DNA of 64,000 nt, from contig NW_003158491.1 of assembly GCF_000003605.2 (NCBI RefSeq), positions 1 through 64,000 on the forward strand. Reading direction: 5' to 3'. This stretch comes from Saccoglossus kowalevskii. Its lineage: Eukaryota > Hemichordata > Enteropneusta > Harrimaniidae. The notes below the pieces were generated by a model that was not told where the DNA came from, ran no database searches, and saw only the letters and a program-made list of their open reading frames with translations. A program made the position numbers and the translations under genes. This document shows positions 50,201-63,040 of this stretch, piece by piece (the first letter of the stretch is position 1; every line of letters starts with the position of its first letter).

Positions 50201-53200
50201 GTTAGGTCACCGACAAATGTTTAAAGTAAAGCACAATCGGGCGTGGTTAGTACTTGCATGGGAGACTCCCTCAGTAACGATCTGTTGATTTTTTTTTTTC
50301 ATCACACACATGTAAAACATATAAAACAACGTTCCTGCATTCTTTCTTACTGTGATGTCAATCATTTATAGCGGCAAATCGCGGAATTGTTGTAACTATT
50401 TTAATTTAATATAAAGTTTTCAAAATCCTTCTAATTTTCAATAACAAGTTGTTTATGTCGTCGGCACGTAGTGGGTTTTAAGCTGTTAACACACCGTTCA
50501 AAGTTGTTTAAAGTGATTGCAAAGTTGTGCAAAGTTATTACAAAGTTAGTAGATGTATTCGTATGTATGACCTAAGTTGTTGGCATATAGAAACGCGCAG
50601 TGCTAAAGTCCAAAAATTTAATAAAATCAGTTGGAAGCTGCCTATAGATGTTCACATGAGCCTACTGTAAACTGTTAGAAAACTGGGCGCAATGTTGAAA
50701 AAACGAACGAAATGTTGGCGAAGAAGCTTGTATATTTATCCTAAGTCATTGTAATGACAACCCCGCAGTTAAATGTTGAAAACATTAAGTAAATATATCG
50801 ATAATGCCTCATATATAAGCAGATTATCACAACAGCCAACCGAAAAATCGACAAAAAATGGTTACAAAGTTGTGAAAAGCGATTGTAAAGTTGGTAGTTT
50901 CATTCGGAATTGGTACCTGTGATATCATAATAACAAGTCTCATAGTTAAAAGTTCGAAAATGTGAATAAATATTTTTGTTAAAAACTGTTAAATTACCGT
51001 ACTGTTACACCAAGTATGTAGAGGTCATAGGTCAATTCTAGAAGTTACCTGTGCCAGCAATATCGATTTTAAAACATGCAAAAACATGAAATAGCGGCCA
51101 ATTCGCCTTAATTTCAAATAATCCTTGCAGATATGTGGTTAGGTCACCGTCAAATATTTAAAGTAAAGCACAATCGGGCGTGGTTAGTACTTGCATGGGA
51201 GACTCCCTCAGTAATCAAGCTGTTGAATTTTTTTTCATCACACACATGTAAAACATATAAAACAACGTTCCTGCATTCTTTCTTACTGTGATGTCAATTA
51301 TTTATAGCGGAAAATCGCGGAATTGTTGTAACTATTTTAATTTAATAAAAAGTTATCAAAATCCTTCTAATTTTCAAGAACAAGTTGTTTATGTCGTCGG
51401 CACGTAGTGGGTTTTAAGCTGTTAACACACCGTTCAAAGTTGTTTAAAGTGATTGCAAAGTTGTGCAAAGTTATTACAAAGTTGGTAGATGTATTCGTAT
51501 GTATGACCTAAGTTGTTGGCATATAGAAACGCGCAGTTGTAAAGTCGACAAATTTAATAAAATCAGTTGAAAGCTGCCTATAGAAGTTCACATGAGCTGA
51601 CTGTAAACTGTTAGAAAACAGGGTGCAAAGTTGAAAAAACGAACGAAATGTTGGCGAAGATGCTTGTATATTTATCCTAAGTCATTGTAATGACAACCCC
51701 GCAGTTAAATGTTGAAAACATTAAGTATATGTATCGATAATGCCTCATATATAAGCAGATTATCACAACAGCCAATCGAAAAATCGACAAAAAATGGTTA
51801 CAAAGTTGTGAAAAGCGATTGTAAACTTGGTAGTTTCATTCGGAATTGGACCTGTGATATCATATTAACAAGTCTCATAGTTAAAAGTTCGAAAATGTGA
51901 ATAAATATTTTTGTTAAAAACTGTTAAATTACCGTACTGTTACTCCAAGTACGTAGAGGTCATTGGTCAATTCTAGAAGTTACCTGTGCCAGCGATATCG
52001 ATTTTAAAACATGCACAAACATGAAATAGCCGGCAAATCGGCTTAATTTCAAATAATCCATGCAGCTGTGTGGTTAGGTCACCGACAAATGTTTAAAGTA
52101 AAGCACAATCGGGCGTGGTTAGTACTTGCATGGGAGACTCCCTCAGTAATCGAGCTGTTGATTTTTTTTTCATCACACACATGTAAAACATATAAAACAA
52201 CGTTCCTGCATTCTTTCTTACTGTGATGTCAATCATTTATAGTGGAAAATCGCGGAATTGTTGTAACTATTTTAATTTAATAAAAAGTTTTCAAAATCCT
52301 TCTAATTTTCAAGAACAAGTTGTTTATGTCGTCGGCACGTAATGGGTTTTAAGCTGTTAACACACCGTTCAAAGTTGTTTAAAGTGATTGCAAAGTTGTG
52401 CAAAATTATTACAAAGTTGGTAGATGTATTTGTATGTATGACCTAAGTTGTTGGCATATAGAAATGCGCAGTTGTAAAGTCGACAAATTTAATAAAATCA
52501 GTTGGAAGCTGCCTATCGATGTTTACATGAGCTGACTGTAATCTGTTAAAAAACAGGGTGCAAAGTTGAAAAAACGAACGAAATGTTGGCGAAGAAGCTT
52601 GTATATTTATCCTAAGTCATTGTAATGACAAACCCGCAGTTAAATGTTGAAAACATTAAGTAAATATATCGATAATGTCTCATATATATAAGCAGATTAT
52701 CACAACAGCCAACCGAAAAAGCGACAAAAATGGTTACAAAGTTGTGAAAAGCGATTGTAAAGTTGGTAGTTTCATTCGGAATTAGTACCTGTGATATCAT
52801 ATTAACAAGTCTCATAGTTAAAAGTTCGAAAATGTGAATAAATATTTGTTTAAATACTGTTAAATTACCGTACTGTAACTCCAAGTATGTAGAGGTCATA
52901 GGTCAATTCTAGAAGTTACCTGTGCCAGCGATATCGATTTTAAAACTTCCAAAAACATGAAATAGCCACCAATTCGGCTTAACTCCAAATAATCCATGCA
53001 CCTGTGTGGTTAGGTCACCGACAAATGTTTAAAGTAAAGCACAATCGGGCGTGGTTAGTACTTGCATGTGAGACTCTCTCAGTAAACAAGCTGTTGAATT
53101 TTTTTTCATCACACACATGTAAAACATATAAAACAACGTTCCTGCATTCTTTCTTTCTGTGATGTCAATCATTTATAGTGGAAAATCGCGGAATTGTTGT

Positions 53201-53605
53201 AACTATTTTAATTTAATAAAAAGTTTTCAAAATCCTTCTAATTTTCAAGAACAAGTTGTTTATGTCGTCGGCACGTAGTGGGTTTTAAGCTGTTAACACA
53301 CCGTTCAAAATTGTTTAAAGTGATTGCAAAGTTGTGCAAAGTTATTACAAAGTTGGTAGATGTATTTGTATGTATGACCTAAGTTGTTGGCATATAGAAA
53401 CGCGCAGTTGTAAAGTCGACAAATTTAATAAAATCAGTTGGAAGCTGCCTATCGATGTTTACATGAGCTGACTGTAATCTGTTAAAAAACAGGGTGCAAA
53501 GTGAAAAAACGAACGAAATGTTGGCGAAGATGCTTGTATATTTATCCTAAGTCATTGTAATGACAACCCCGCAGTTAAATGTTGAAAACATTAAGTAAAT
53601 GTATC

Positions 53606-55526
53606 GATAATGTCTCATATATAAGCAGATTATCACAACAGTCAACCGAAAAATCGATAAGAAATGGTTACAAAGTTGTGAAAAGCGATTGTAAAGTTGG
53701 TAGTTTCATTCGAAATTGGTACCTGTGATATCATATTAACAAGTCTCATAGTTAAAAGTTCGAAAATGTGAATAAATATTTTTGTTAAAAACTGTTAAAT
53801 TACCGTACTGTTACTCCAAGAATGTAGAGGTCATAGGTAAATTCTACAAGTTACCTGTGCCAGCAATATCGATTTTAAAACATGCAAAAACATGAAATAG
53901 CGGCCAATTCGGATTTATTTCAAATAATCCTTGCAGCTATGTGGTTAGGTCACCGACAAATGTTTAAAGTAAAGCACAATCGGGCCTGGTTAGTACTTGC
54001 ATGTGAGACTCCCAAAGTAATCGACCTGTTGAATTTTTTTTCATCACACACATGTAAAACATATAAAACAACGTTCCTGCATTCTTTCTTACTGTGATGT
54101 CAATCATTTATAGTGGAAAATCGCGGAATTGTTGTAACTATTTTAATTTAATAAAAAGTTTTCAAAATCTTTCTAATTTTCAAGAACATGTTGTTTATGT
54201 CGTCGGCACGTAGTGGGTTTTAAGCTGTTAACACACCGTTCAAAGTTGTTTAAAGTGATTGCAAAGTTGTGCAAAGTTATTACATAGTTGGTAGATGTAT
54301 TTATATGTATGACCTAAGTTGTTGGCATATAGAAACGCGCAGTTGTAAAGTCGACAAATTTAATAAAATCAGTTGGAAACTGCCTATAGATGTTTACATG
54401 AGCTGACTGTAAACTGTTAGAAAACAGGGTGCAAAGTTGAAAAAACAAACGAAATGTTGGCGAAGAAGCTTGTATATTTATCCTAAGTCATTGTAATGAA
54501 AACCCCGCAGTTAAATGTTGAAAACATTAAGTAAATGTATCGATAATGCCTCACATATAAGCAGATTATCACAACAGCCAACTGAAAATCGACAATAATT
54601 AGTTACAAAGTTGTGAAAAGCGATTGTAAAGTTGGTAGTTTCATTCGGAATTGGTACCTGTGATATCATATAAACAAGTCTCATAATTAAAAGTTCGAAA
54701 ATGTGAATAAATATTTTTGTTAAAAACTGTTAAATTACCGTACTGTTACTCCAAGTATGTAGAGGTCATAGGTCAATTCTAGAAGTTACCTGTGCCAGCA
54801 ATATCGATTTTAAAACATGCAAAAACATGAAATAGCGGCCAATTCGGCTCAATTTCAAATAATCCTTGCAGCTATGTGGTTAGGTCACCGACAAATGTTT
54901 AAAGTAAAGCACAATCGGGCGTTGTTAGTACTTGCATGGGAGACTCCCTCAGTAAACAAGCTGTTGATTTTTTGTTCATCACACACATGTAAAACATATA
55001 AAACAACGTTCCTGCATTCTTTCTTACTGTGATGTCAATTATTTATAGCGGAAAATCGCGGAATTGTTGTAACTATTTTAATTTAATAAAAAGTTTTCAA
55101 AATCCTTCTAATTTTCAAGAACAAGTTGTTCATGTCGTCGGCACGTAGTGGGTTTTAAACTATTAACACACCGTTCAAAGTTGTTTAAAGTGATTGCAAA
55201 GTTGTGCAAAGTTATTACAAAGTTGGTAGATGTATTCGTATGTATGACCTAAGTTGTTGGCATATAGAAACGCGCAGTTGTAAAGTCGACAAATTTAATA
55301 AAATCAGTTGGAAGCTGCCTATCGATGTTTACATGAGCTGACTGTAAACTGTTAAAAAACAGGGTGCAAAGTTGAAAAAACGAACGAAATGTTGGCGAAG
55401 ATGCTTGTATATTTATCCTAAGTCATTGTAATGACAACCCCGCAGTTAAATGTTGAAAACATTAAGTAAATGTATCGATAATGCCTCATATATAAGCAGA
55501 TTATCACAACAGCCAACCGAAAAATT
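53606..55526 (+). repeat. Long-range duplicated block spanning about two monomers, second copy
   Basis: Partner of 32,100-34,020. After its end, 55,527-55,900 again resembles 32,150-32,500 (GATAAAAAATGG, ATTCGAAATTGG, GGTAAATTC). The source block was therefore probably reused, or the original contained this segment twice. Confidence 0.75.
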
Positions 55527-55912
55527 GATAAAAAATGGTTACAAAGTTGTGAAAAGCGATTGTAAAGTTGGTAGTTTCATTCGAAATTGGTACCTGTGAT
55601 ATCATATTAACAAGTCTCATAGTTAAAAGTTCGAAAATGTGAATAAATATTTTTGTTAAAAACTGTTAAATTACCGTACTGTTACTCCAAGTATGTAGAG
55701 GTCATAGGTAAATTCTAGAAGTTACCTGTGCCAGCGATATCGATTTTAAAACATGCAAAAACATGAAATAGCCGCCAAATCGGCTTAATTTCAAATAATC
55801 CATGCAGCTGTGTGGTTAGGTCACCGACAAATGTTTAAAGTAAAGCACAATCGGGCGTGGTTAGTACTTGCATGTGAGACTCCCTCAGTAATCGAGCTGC
55901 TGAATTTTTTTT

Positions 55913-56495
55913 CATCACACACATGTAAACCATATAAAACAACGTTCCTGCATTCTTTCTTACTGTGATGTCAATCATTTATAGTGGAAAATCGCGGAAT
56001 TGTTGTCATTGTAATGACAACCCCGCAGTTAAATGTTGAAAACATTAAGTATATGTACCGATAATGCCTCATATATAAGCAGATTATCACAACAGCCAAC
56101 CGAAAAATCGACAAAAAATGGTTACAAAGTTGTGATAAGCGATTGTAAAGTTGGTAGTTTCATTCGGAATTGGTACCTGTGATATCATATTAACAAGTCT
56201 CATAGTTAAAAGTTCGAAAATGTGAATAAATATTTTTGTTAAAAACTGTTAAATTACCGTACTGTTACTCCAAGTCTGTAGAGGTCATAGGTCAATTCTA
56301 GAAGTTACCTGTGCCAGCGATATCGATTTTAAAACATGCACAAACATGAAATAGCCGCCAATTCGGCTTAATTTCAAATATTCCATGCAGCTGTGTGGTT
56401 AGGTCACCGACAAATGTTTAAAGTAAAGCACAATCGGGCGTGGTTAGTACTTGCATGAGAGACTCCCTCAGTAATCGAGCTGTTGAATTTTTTTT
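55913..56495 (+). repeat. Shortened monomer (583 bp) with a 352-bp internal deletion
   Basis: GGAATTGTTGT is joined directly to CATTGTAATGACAAC at 56006/56007. In full units, such as the one around 47,594-47,947, 352 bp lie between these points. The loss removes the CGGCACGTAG region, the phased AAAGTT block, subrepeat A and half of B. The 5S-derived segment (core 56442) is intact. The breakpoints share only GT, and 352 bp is close to twice the internal subrepeat length. Confidence 0.9.
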
Positions 56496-59299
56496 CATCA
56501 CACACATGTAAACCATATAAAACAACGTTCCTGCATTCTTTCTTACTGTGATGTCAATCATTTATAGTGGAAAATCGCGGAATTGTTGTAACTATTTTAA
56601 TTTAATAAAAAGTTTTCAAAATCCTTCTAATTTTCAAGAACAAGTTATTTATGTCGTCGGCACGTAGTGGGTTTTAAGCTGTTAACACACCGTTCAAAGT
56701 TGTTTAAAGTGATTGCAAAGTTGTGCAAAGTTATTACAAAGTTGGTAGATGTATTCGTATGTATGACCTAAGTTGTTGGCATATAGAAACGCGCAGTTGT
56801 AAAGTCGACAAATTTAATAAAATCAGTTGAAAGCTGCCTATAGATGTTTACATGAGCTGACTGTAAACTGTTAGAAAATAGTGTGCAAAGTTGAAAAACG
56901 AACGAAATGTTGGCGAAAAAGCTTGTATATTTATCCTAAGTCATTGTAATGATAACCCCGCAGTTAAATGTTGAAAACATTAAGTAAATGTATCGATAAT
57001 GCCTCATATATAAGCAGATTATCACAACAGCCAACCGAAAAATCGACAAAAAATAGTTACAAAGTTGTGAAAAGCGATTGTAAAGTTGGTAGTTTCATTC
57101 GGAATTGGTACATGTGATATCATATTAACAAGTCTCATAGTTAAAAGTTCGAAAATGTGAATAAATATTTTTGTTAAATACTGTTAAATTACCATACTGT
57201 TACTCCAAGTATGTAGAGGTCATAGGTCAATTCTAGAAGTTACCTGTGCCAGCAATATCGATTTTAAAACATGCAAAAACATGAAATAGCCGCCAATTCG
57301 GCTTAATTTCAAATAATCCTTGCAGATATGTGGTTAGGTCACCGACAAATATTTAAGGTAAAGCACAATGGGGCCTGGTTAGTACTTGCATGGGAGACTC
57401 CCTCAGTAAACGAGCTGTTGAATTTTTTTCATCACACACATGTAAAACATATAAAATAACGTTCCTTCATTCTTTCTTACTGTGATGTCAATCATTTATA
57501 GCGGAAAATCGCGGAATTGTTGTAACTATTTTAATTTAATAAAAAGTTTTCAAAATCCTTCTAATTTTCAAGAACAAGTTGTTTATGTCGTCGGCACGTA
57601 GTGGGTTTTAAGCTGTTAACACACCGTTCAAGTTGTTTAAAGTGATTGCAAAGTTGTGCAATTTATTACAAAGTTGGTAGATGTATTCGTATGTATGACC
57701 TAAGTTTTTGGCATATAGAAACGCGCAGTGTAAAGTCGAAAAATTTAATAAAATCAGTTGAAAACTTCCTATAGAAGTTCACATGAGCTGACTGTAAACT
57801 GTTAGAAAACAGGGTGCAAAGTTGAAAAAACGAACGAAATGTTGGCGAAGAAGCTTGTATATTTATCTAAGTCATTGTAATGACAACCCCGCAGTTAAAT
57901 GTTGAAAACATTAAGTATATGTATCGATAATGCCTCATATATAAGCAGATTATCACAACAGCCAATCGAAAAATCGACAAAAAATGGTTACAAAGTTGTG
58001 AAAAGCGATTGTAAAGTTGGTAGTTTCATTCGGAATTGGCACCTGTGATATCATATTAACAAGTCTCATAGTTAAAAGTTCGAAAATGTGAATAAATATT
58101 TTTTTTAAAAACTGTTAAATTACCGTACTGTTACTCCAAGTATATGTAGAGGTCATAGGTCAATTCTAGAAGTTACCTGTGCCAGCAATATCGATTATCA
58201 AACATGCCAAAACATGAAATTGCGGCCAATTCGGCTTAATTTCAAATAATCCTTGCAGCTATGTGGTTAGGTCACCGACAAATGTTTAAAGTAAAGCACA
58301 ATCGGGCCTGGTTAGTACTTGCATGGGAGACTCCCTCAGTAAACAAGCTGTTGAATTTTTTTTCATCACACACATGTAAAACATATAAAACAACGTTCCT
58401 GCATCCTTTCTTACTGTGATGTCAATTATTTATAGCGGAAAATAGCGGAATTGTTGTAACTATTTTAATTTAATAAAAAGTTTTCAAAATCCTTTAATTT
58501 TCAAGAACAAGTTGTTTATGTCGTCGGCACGTAGTGGGTTTTAAGCTGTTAACACACCGTTCAAAGTTGTTTAAAGTGATTGCAAAGTTGTGCAAAGTTA
58601 TTACAAAGTTGGTAGATGTATTTGTATGTATGACCTAAGTTGATGGCATATAGAAACGCGCAGTTGTAAAGTCGACAAAATTTAATAAAATCAGTTGGAA
58701 GCTGCCTATAGATGTTTACATGAGCTGACTGTAAACTGTTAGAAAACAGGGTGCAAAGTTGAAAAAACGAACGAAATGTTGGCGAAGAAGCTTGTATATT
58801 TATCCTAAGTCATTGTAATGACAACCCCGCAGTTAAATGTTGAAAACATTAAGTAAATGTATCGATAATGCCTCACATATAAGCAGATTATCACAACAGC
58901 CAACTGAAAATCGACAATAATTAGTTACAAAGTTGTGAAAAGCGATTGTAAAGTTGGTAGTTTCATTCGGAATTGGTACCTGTGATATCATATTAACAAG
59001 TCTCATAGTTAAAAGTTCGAAAATGTGAATAAATATTTTTGTTAAAAACTGTTAAATTTACCGTACTGTTACTCCAAGTATGTAGAGGTCATAGGTCAAT
59101 TCTAGAAGTTACCTGTGCCAGCAATATCGATTTTAAAACATGCAAAAACATGAAATAGCGACCAATTCGGCTTAATTTCAAATAATCCTTGCAGCTATGT
59201 GGTTAGGTCACCGACAAATGTTTAAAGTAAAGCACAATCGGGCCTGGTTAGTACTTGCATGGGAGACTCCCTCAGTAAACAAGCTGTTGAATTGTTTTT

Positions 59300-62200
59300 C
59301 ATCACACACATGTAAAACATATAAAACAACGTTCCTGCATTCTTTCTTACTGTGATGTCAATTATTTATAGCGGAAAATCGCGGAATTGTTGTAACTATT
59401 TTAATTTAATAAAAAGTTTTCAAAATCCTTCTAATTTTCAAGAACAAGTTGTTTATGTCGTCGGCACGTAGTGGGTTTTAAGCTGTTAACACACCGTTCA
59501 AAGTTGTTTAAAGTGATTGCAAAGTTGTGCAAGGTTATTACAAAGTTGGTAGATGTATTCGTATGTATGACCTAAGTTGTTGGCATATAGAAACGCACAG
59601 TTGTAAAGTCGACAAATTTAATAAAATCAGTTGAAAGCTGCCTATAGATGTTCACATGAGCTGACTGTAAACTGTTAGATAACAGTGTGCAAAGTTGAAA
59701 AATCGAACGAAATGTTGACGAAGAAGCTTGTATTTTTATCCTAAGTCATTGTAATGACAACCTCGCAGTTAAATGTTGAAAACATTAAGTAAATGTATCC
59801 ATAATGCCTCATATATAAGCAGATTATCAAAACAGCCAACCGAAAAATCGACAAAAATTAGTTACAAAGTTGTGAAAAGCGATTGTAAAGTTGGTAGTTT
59901 CAGTCGGAATTGGTACCTGTGATATCATATTAACAAGTCTCATAGTTAAAAGTTCGAAAATGTGAATAAATAGTTTTGTTAAATACTGTTAAATTACCGT
60001 ACTGTTACTCCAAGTATGTCGAGGTCATAGGTCAATTCTAGAAGTTACCTGTGCCAGCGATATCGATTTTAAAACATGCAAAAACATGAAATAGCCGCCA
60101 AATCGGCTTAAATTTAAATAATTGATGCACCTGTGTGGTTAGGATACCGACAAATGTTTAAAGTAAAGCACAATCGTATTTGGTTAGTACTTGCATGGGA
60201 GACTCCCTCAGTAAACAAGCTGTTGAATTTATTTTCATCACACACATGTAAAACATATAAAACAACGTTCCTGCATTTTTTCTTACTGTGATGCCAATCA
60301 TTTATAGTGGAAAATCGCGGAATTGTTGTAACTATTTTAATTTAATAAAAAGTTTTCAAAATCCTTCTAATTTTCAAGAACAAGTTGTTTATGTCGTCGG
60401 CACGTAGTGGGTTTTAAGCTGTTAACACACCGTTCAAAGTTGTTTAAAGTGATTGCAAAGTTGTGCAAAGTTATTACAAAGTTGGTAGATGTATTCGTAT
60501 GTATGACCTAAGTTGTTGGCATATAGAAATGCGCAGTTGTAAAGTCGACAAATTTAATAACATCAGTTGGAAGCTGCCTATCGATGTTTACATGAGCTGA
60601 CTGTAAACTGTTAGAAAACAGGGTGCAAAGTTGAAAAAACGAACGAAATGTTGGCGAAGAAGCTTGTATATTTATCCTAAGTCATTGTAATGACAACCCC
60701 GCAGTTAAATGTTGAAAACATTAAGTAAATGTAACGATAATGCCTCATATATAAGCAGATTATCAAAACAGCCAACCGAAAAATCGACAAAAATTAGTTA
60801 CAAAGTTGTGAAAAGCGATTGTAAAGTTGGTAGTTTCAGTCGGAATTGGTACCTGTGATATCATATTAACAAGTCTCATAGTTAAAAGTTCGAAAATGTG
60901 AATAAATAGTTTTGTTAAATACTGTTAAATTACCGTACTGTTACTCCAAGTATGTCGAGGTCATAGGTCAATTCTAGAAGTTACCTGTGCCAGCGATATC
61001 GATTTTAAAACATGCAAAAACATGAAATAGCCGCCAAATCGGCTTAAATTTAAATAATTGATGCACCTGTGTGGTTAGGATACCGACAAATGTTTAAAGT
61101 AAAACACAATCGTGCGTGGTTAGTACTTGCATGGGAGACTCCCTCAGTAAACAAGCTGTTGAATTTATTTTCATCACACACATGTAAAACATATAAAACA
61201 ACGTTCCTGCATTTTTTCTTACTGTGATGTCAATCATTTATAGTGGAAAATCGCGGAATTGTTGTAACTATTTTAATTTAATAAAAAGTTTTCAAAATCC
61301 TTCTAATTTTCAAGAACAAGTTGTTTATGTCGTCGGCACGTAGTGGGTTTTAAGCTGTTAACACACCGTTCAAAGTTGTTTAAAGTGATTGCAAAGTTGT
61401 GCAAAGTTATTACAAAGTTGGTAGATGTATTCGTATGTATGACCTAAGTTGTTGGCATATAGAAACGCGCAGTTGTAAAGTCGACAATTTTAATAAAATC
61501 AGTTGAAAGCTGCCTATAGATGTTCACGTGAGCTGACTGTAAACTGGTAGAAAACAGTGTGCAAAGTTGAAAAAACGAACGAAATGTTGGCGAAGAAGCT
61601 TGTATATTTATCCTAAGTCATTGTAATGACAACCCCGCAGTTAAATGTTGAAAACATTAAGTAAATGTATCGATAATGCCTCATATATAAGCAGATTATC
61701 AAAACAGCCAACCGAAAAATCGACAAAAATTAGTTACAAAGTTGTGAAAAGCGATTGTAAAGTTGGTAGTTTCAGTCGGAATTGGTACCTGTGATATCAT
61801 ATTAACAAGTCTCATAGTTAAAAGTTCGAAAATGTGAATAAATAGTTTTGTTAAATACTGTTAAATTACCGTACTGTTACTCCAAGTATGTCGAGGTCAT
61901 AGGTCAATTCTAGAAGTTACCTGTGCCAGCGATATCGATTTTAAAACATGCAAAAACATGAAATAGCCGCCAAATCGGCTTAAATTTAAATAATTGATGC
62001 ACCTGTGTGGTTAGGATACCGACAAATGTTTAAAGTAAAGCACAATCGTGCGTGGTTAGTACTTGCATGGGAGACTCCCTCAGTAAACAAGCTGTTGAAT
62101 TTATTTTCATCACACACATGTAAAACATATAAAACAACGTTCCTGCATTTTTTCTTACTGTGATGCCAATCATTTATAGTGGAAAATCGCGGAATTGTTG

Positions 62201-63040
62201 TAACTATTTTAATTTAATAAAAAGTTTTCAAAATCCTTCTAATTTTCAAGAACAAGTTGTTTATGTCGTCGGCACGTAGTGGGTTTTAAGCTGTTAACAC
62301 ACCGTTCAAAGTTGTTTAAAGTGATTGCAAAGTTGTGCAAAGTTATTACAAAGTTGGTAGATGTATTCGTATGTATGACCTAAGTTGTTGGCATATAGAA
62401 ATGCGCAGTTGTAAAGTCGACAAATTTAATAACATCAGTTGGAAGCTGCCTATCGATGTTTACATGAGCTGACTGTAAACTGTTAGAAAACAGGGTGCAA
62501 AGTTGAAAAAACGAACGAAATGTTGGCGAAGAAGCTTGTATATTTATCCTAAGTCATTGTAATGACAACCCCGCAGTTAAATGTTGAAAACATTAAGTAA
62601 TGTAACGATAATGCCTCATATATAAGCAGATTATCAAAACAGCCAACCGAAAATCGACAAAATTAGTTACAAAGTTGTGAAAAGCGATTGTAAAGTGGTA
62701 GTTCATTCGGAATTGGTACCTATGATATCATATTAACAAGTCTCATAGTTAAAAGTTCGAAAATGTGAATAATTGTTTTTTTTTAAATACCGTTAAATTA
62801 CCGTACTGTTACTCCAAGTATGTAGAGGTCATAGGTCAATTCTAGAAGTTTACCTGTGCCAGCGATATCGATTTTAAAACATGCAAAAACATAAAATAGC
62901 CGCCAAATCGGCTTAAATTCAAATAGTTGATGCACCTGTGTGGTTAGGATACCGACAAATGTTTAAAGTAAAGCACAATCGTGCGTGGTTAGTACTTGCA
63001 TGGGAGACTCCCTCAGTAAACAAGCTGTTGAATTTATTTT
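59300..63040 (+). repeat. Four class III monomers with local dimer-type higher-order repeat
   Basis: All four units have TTGATGCACC, GGATACCGAC and TTTATTTT. TATGTCGAGGTC marks the first three (near 60015, 60951, 61886). Units one and three share GATGCCAATC (near 60290 and 62162), AACATCAGTTGG and GTAACGATAATG. The second unit has the usual GATGTCAATC and AAAATCAG. Repetition at about 1,872 bp is twice the monomer, so a two-monomer block has been copied. Confidence 0.8.
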
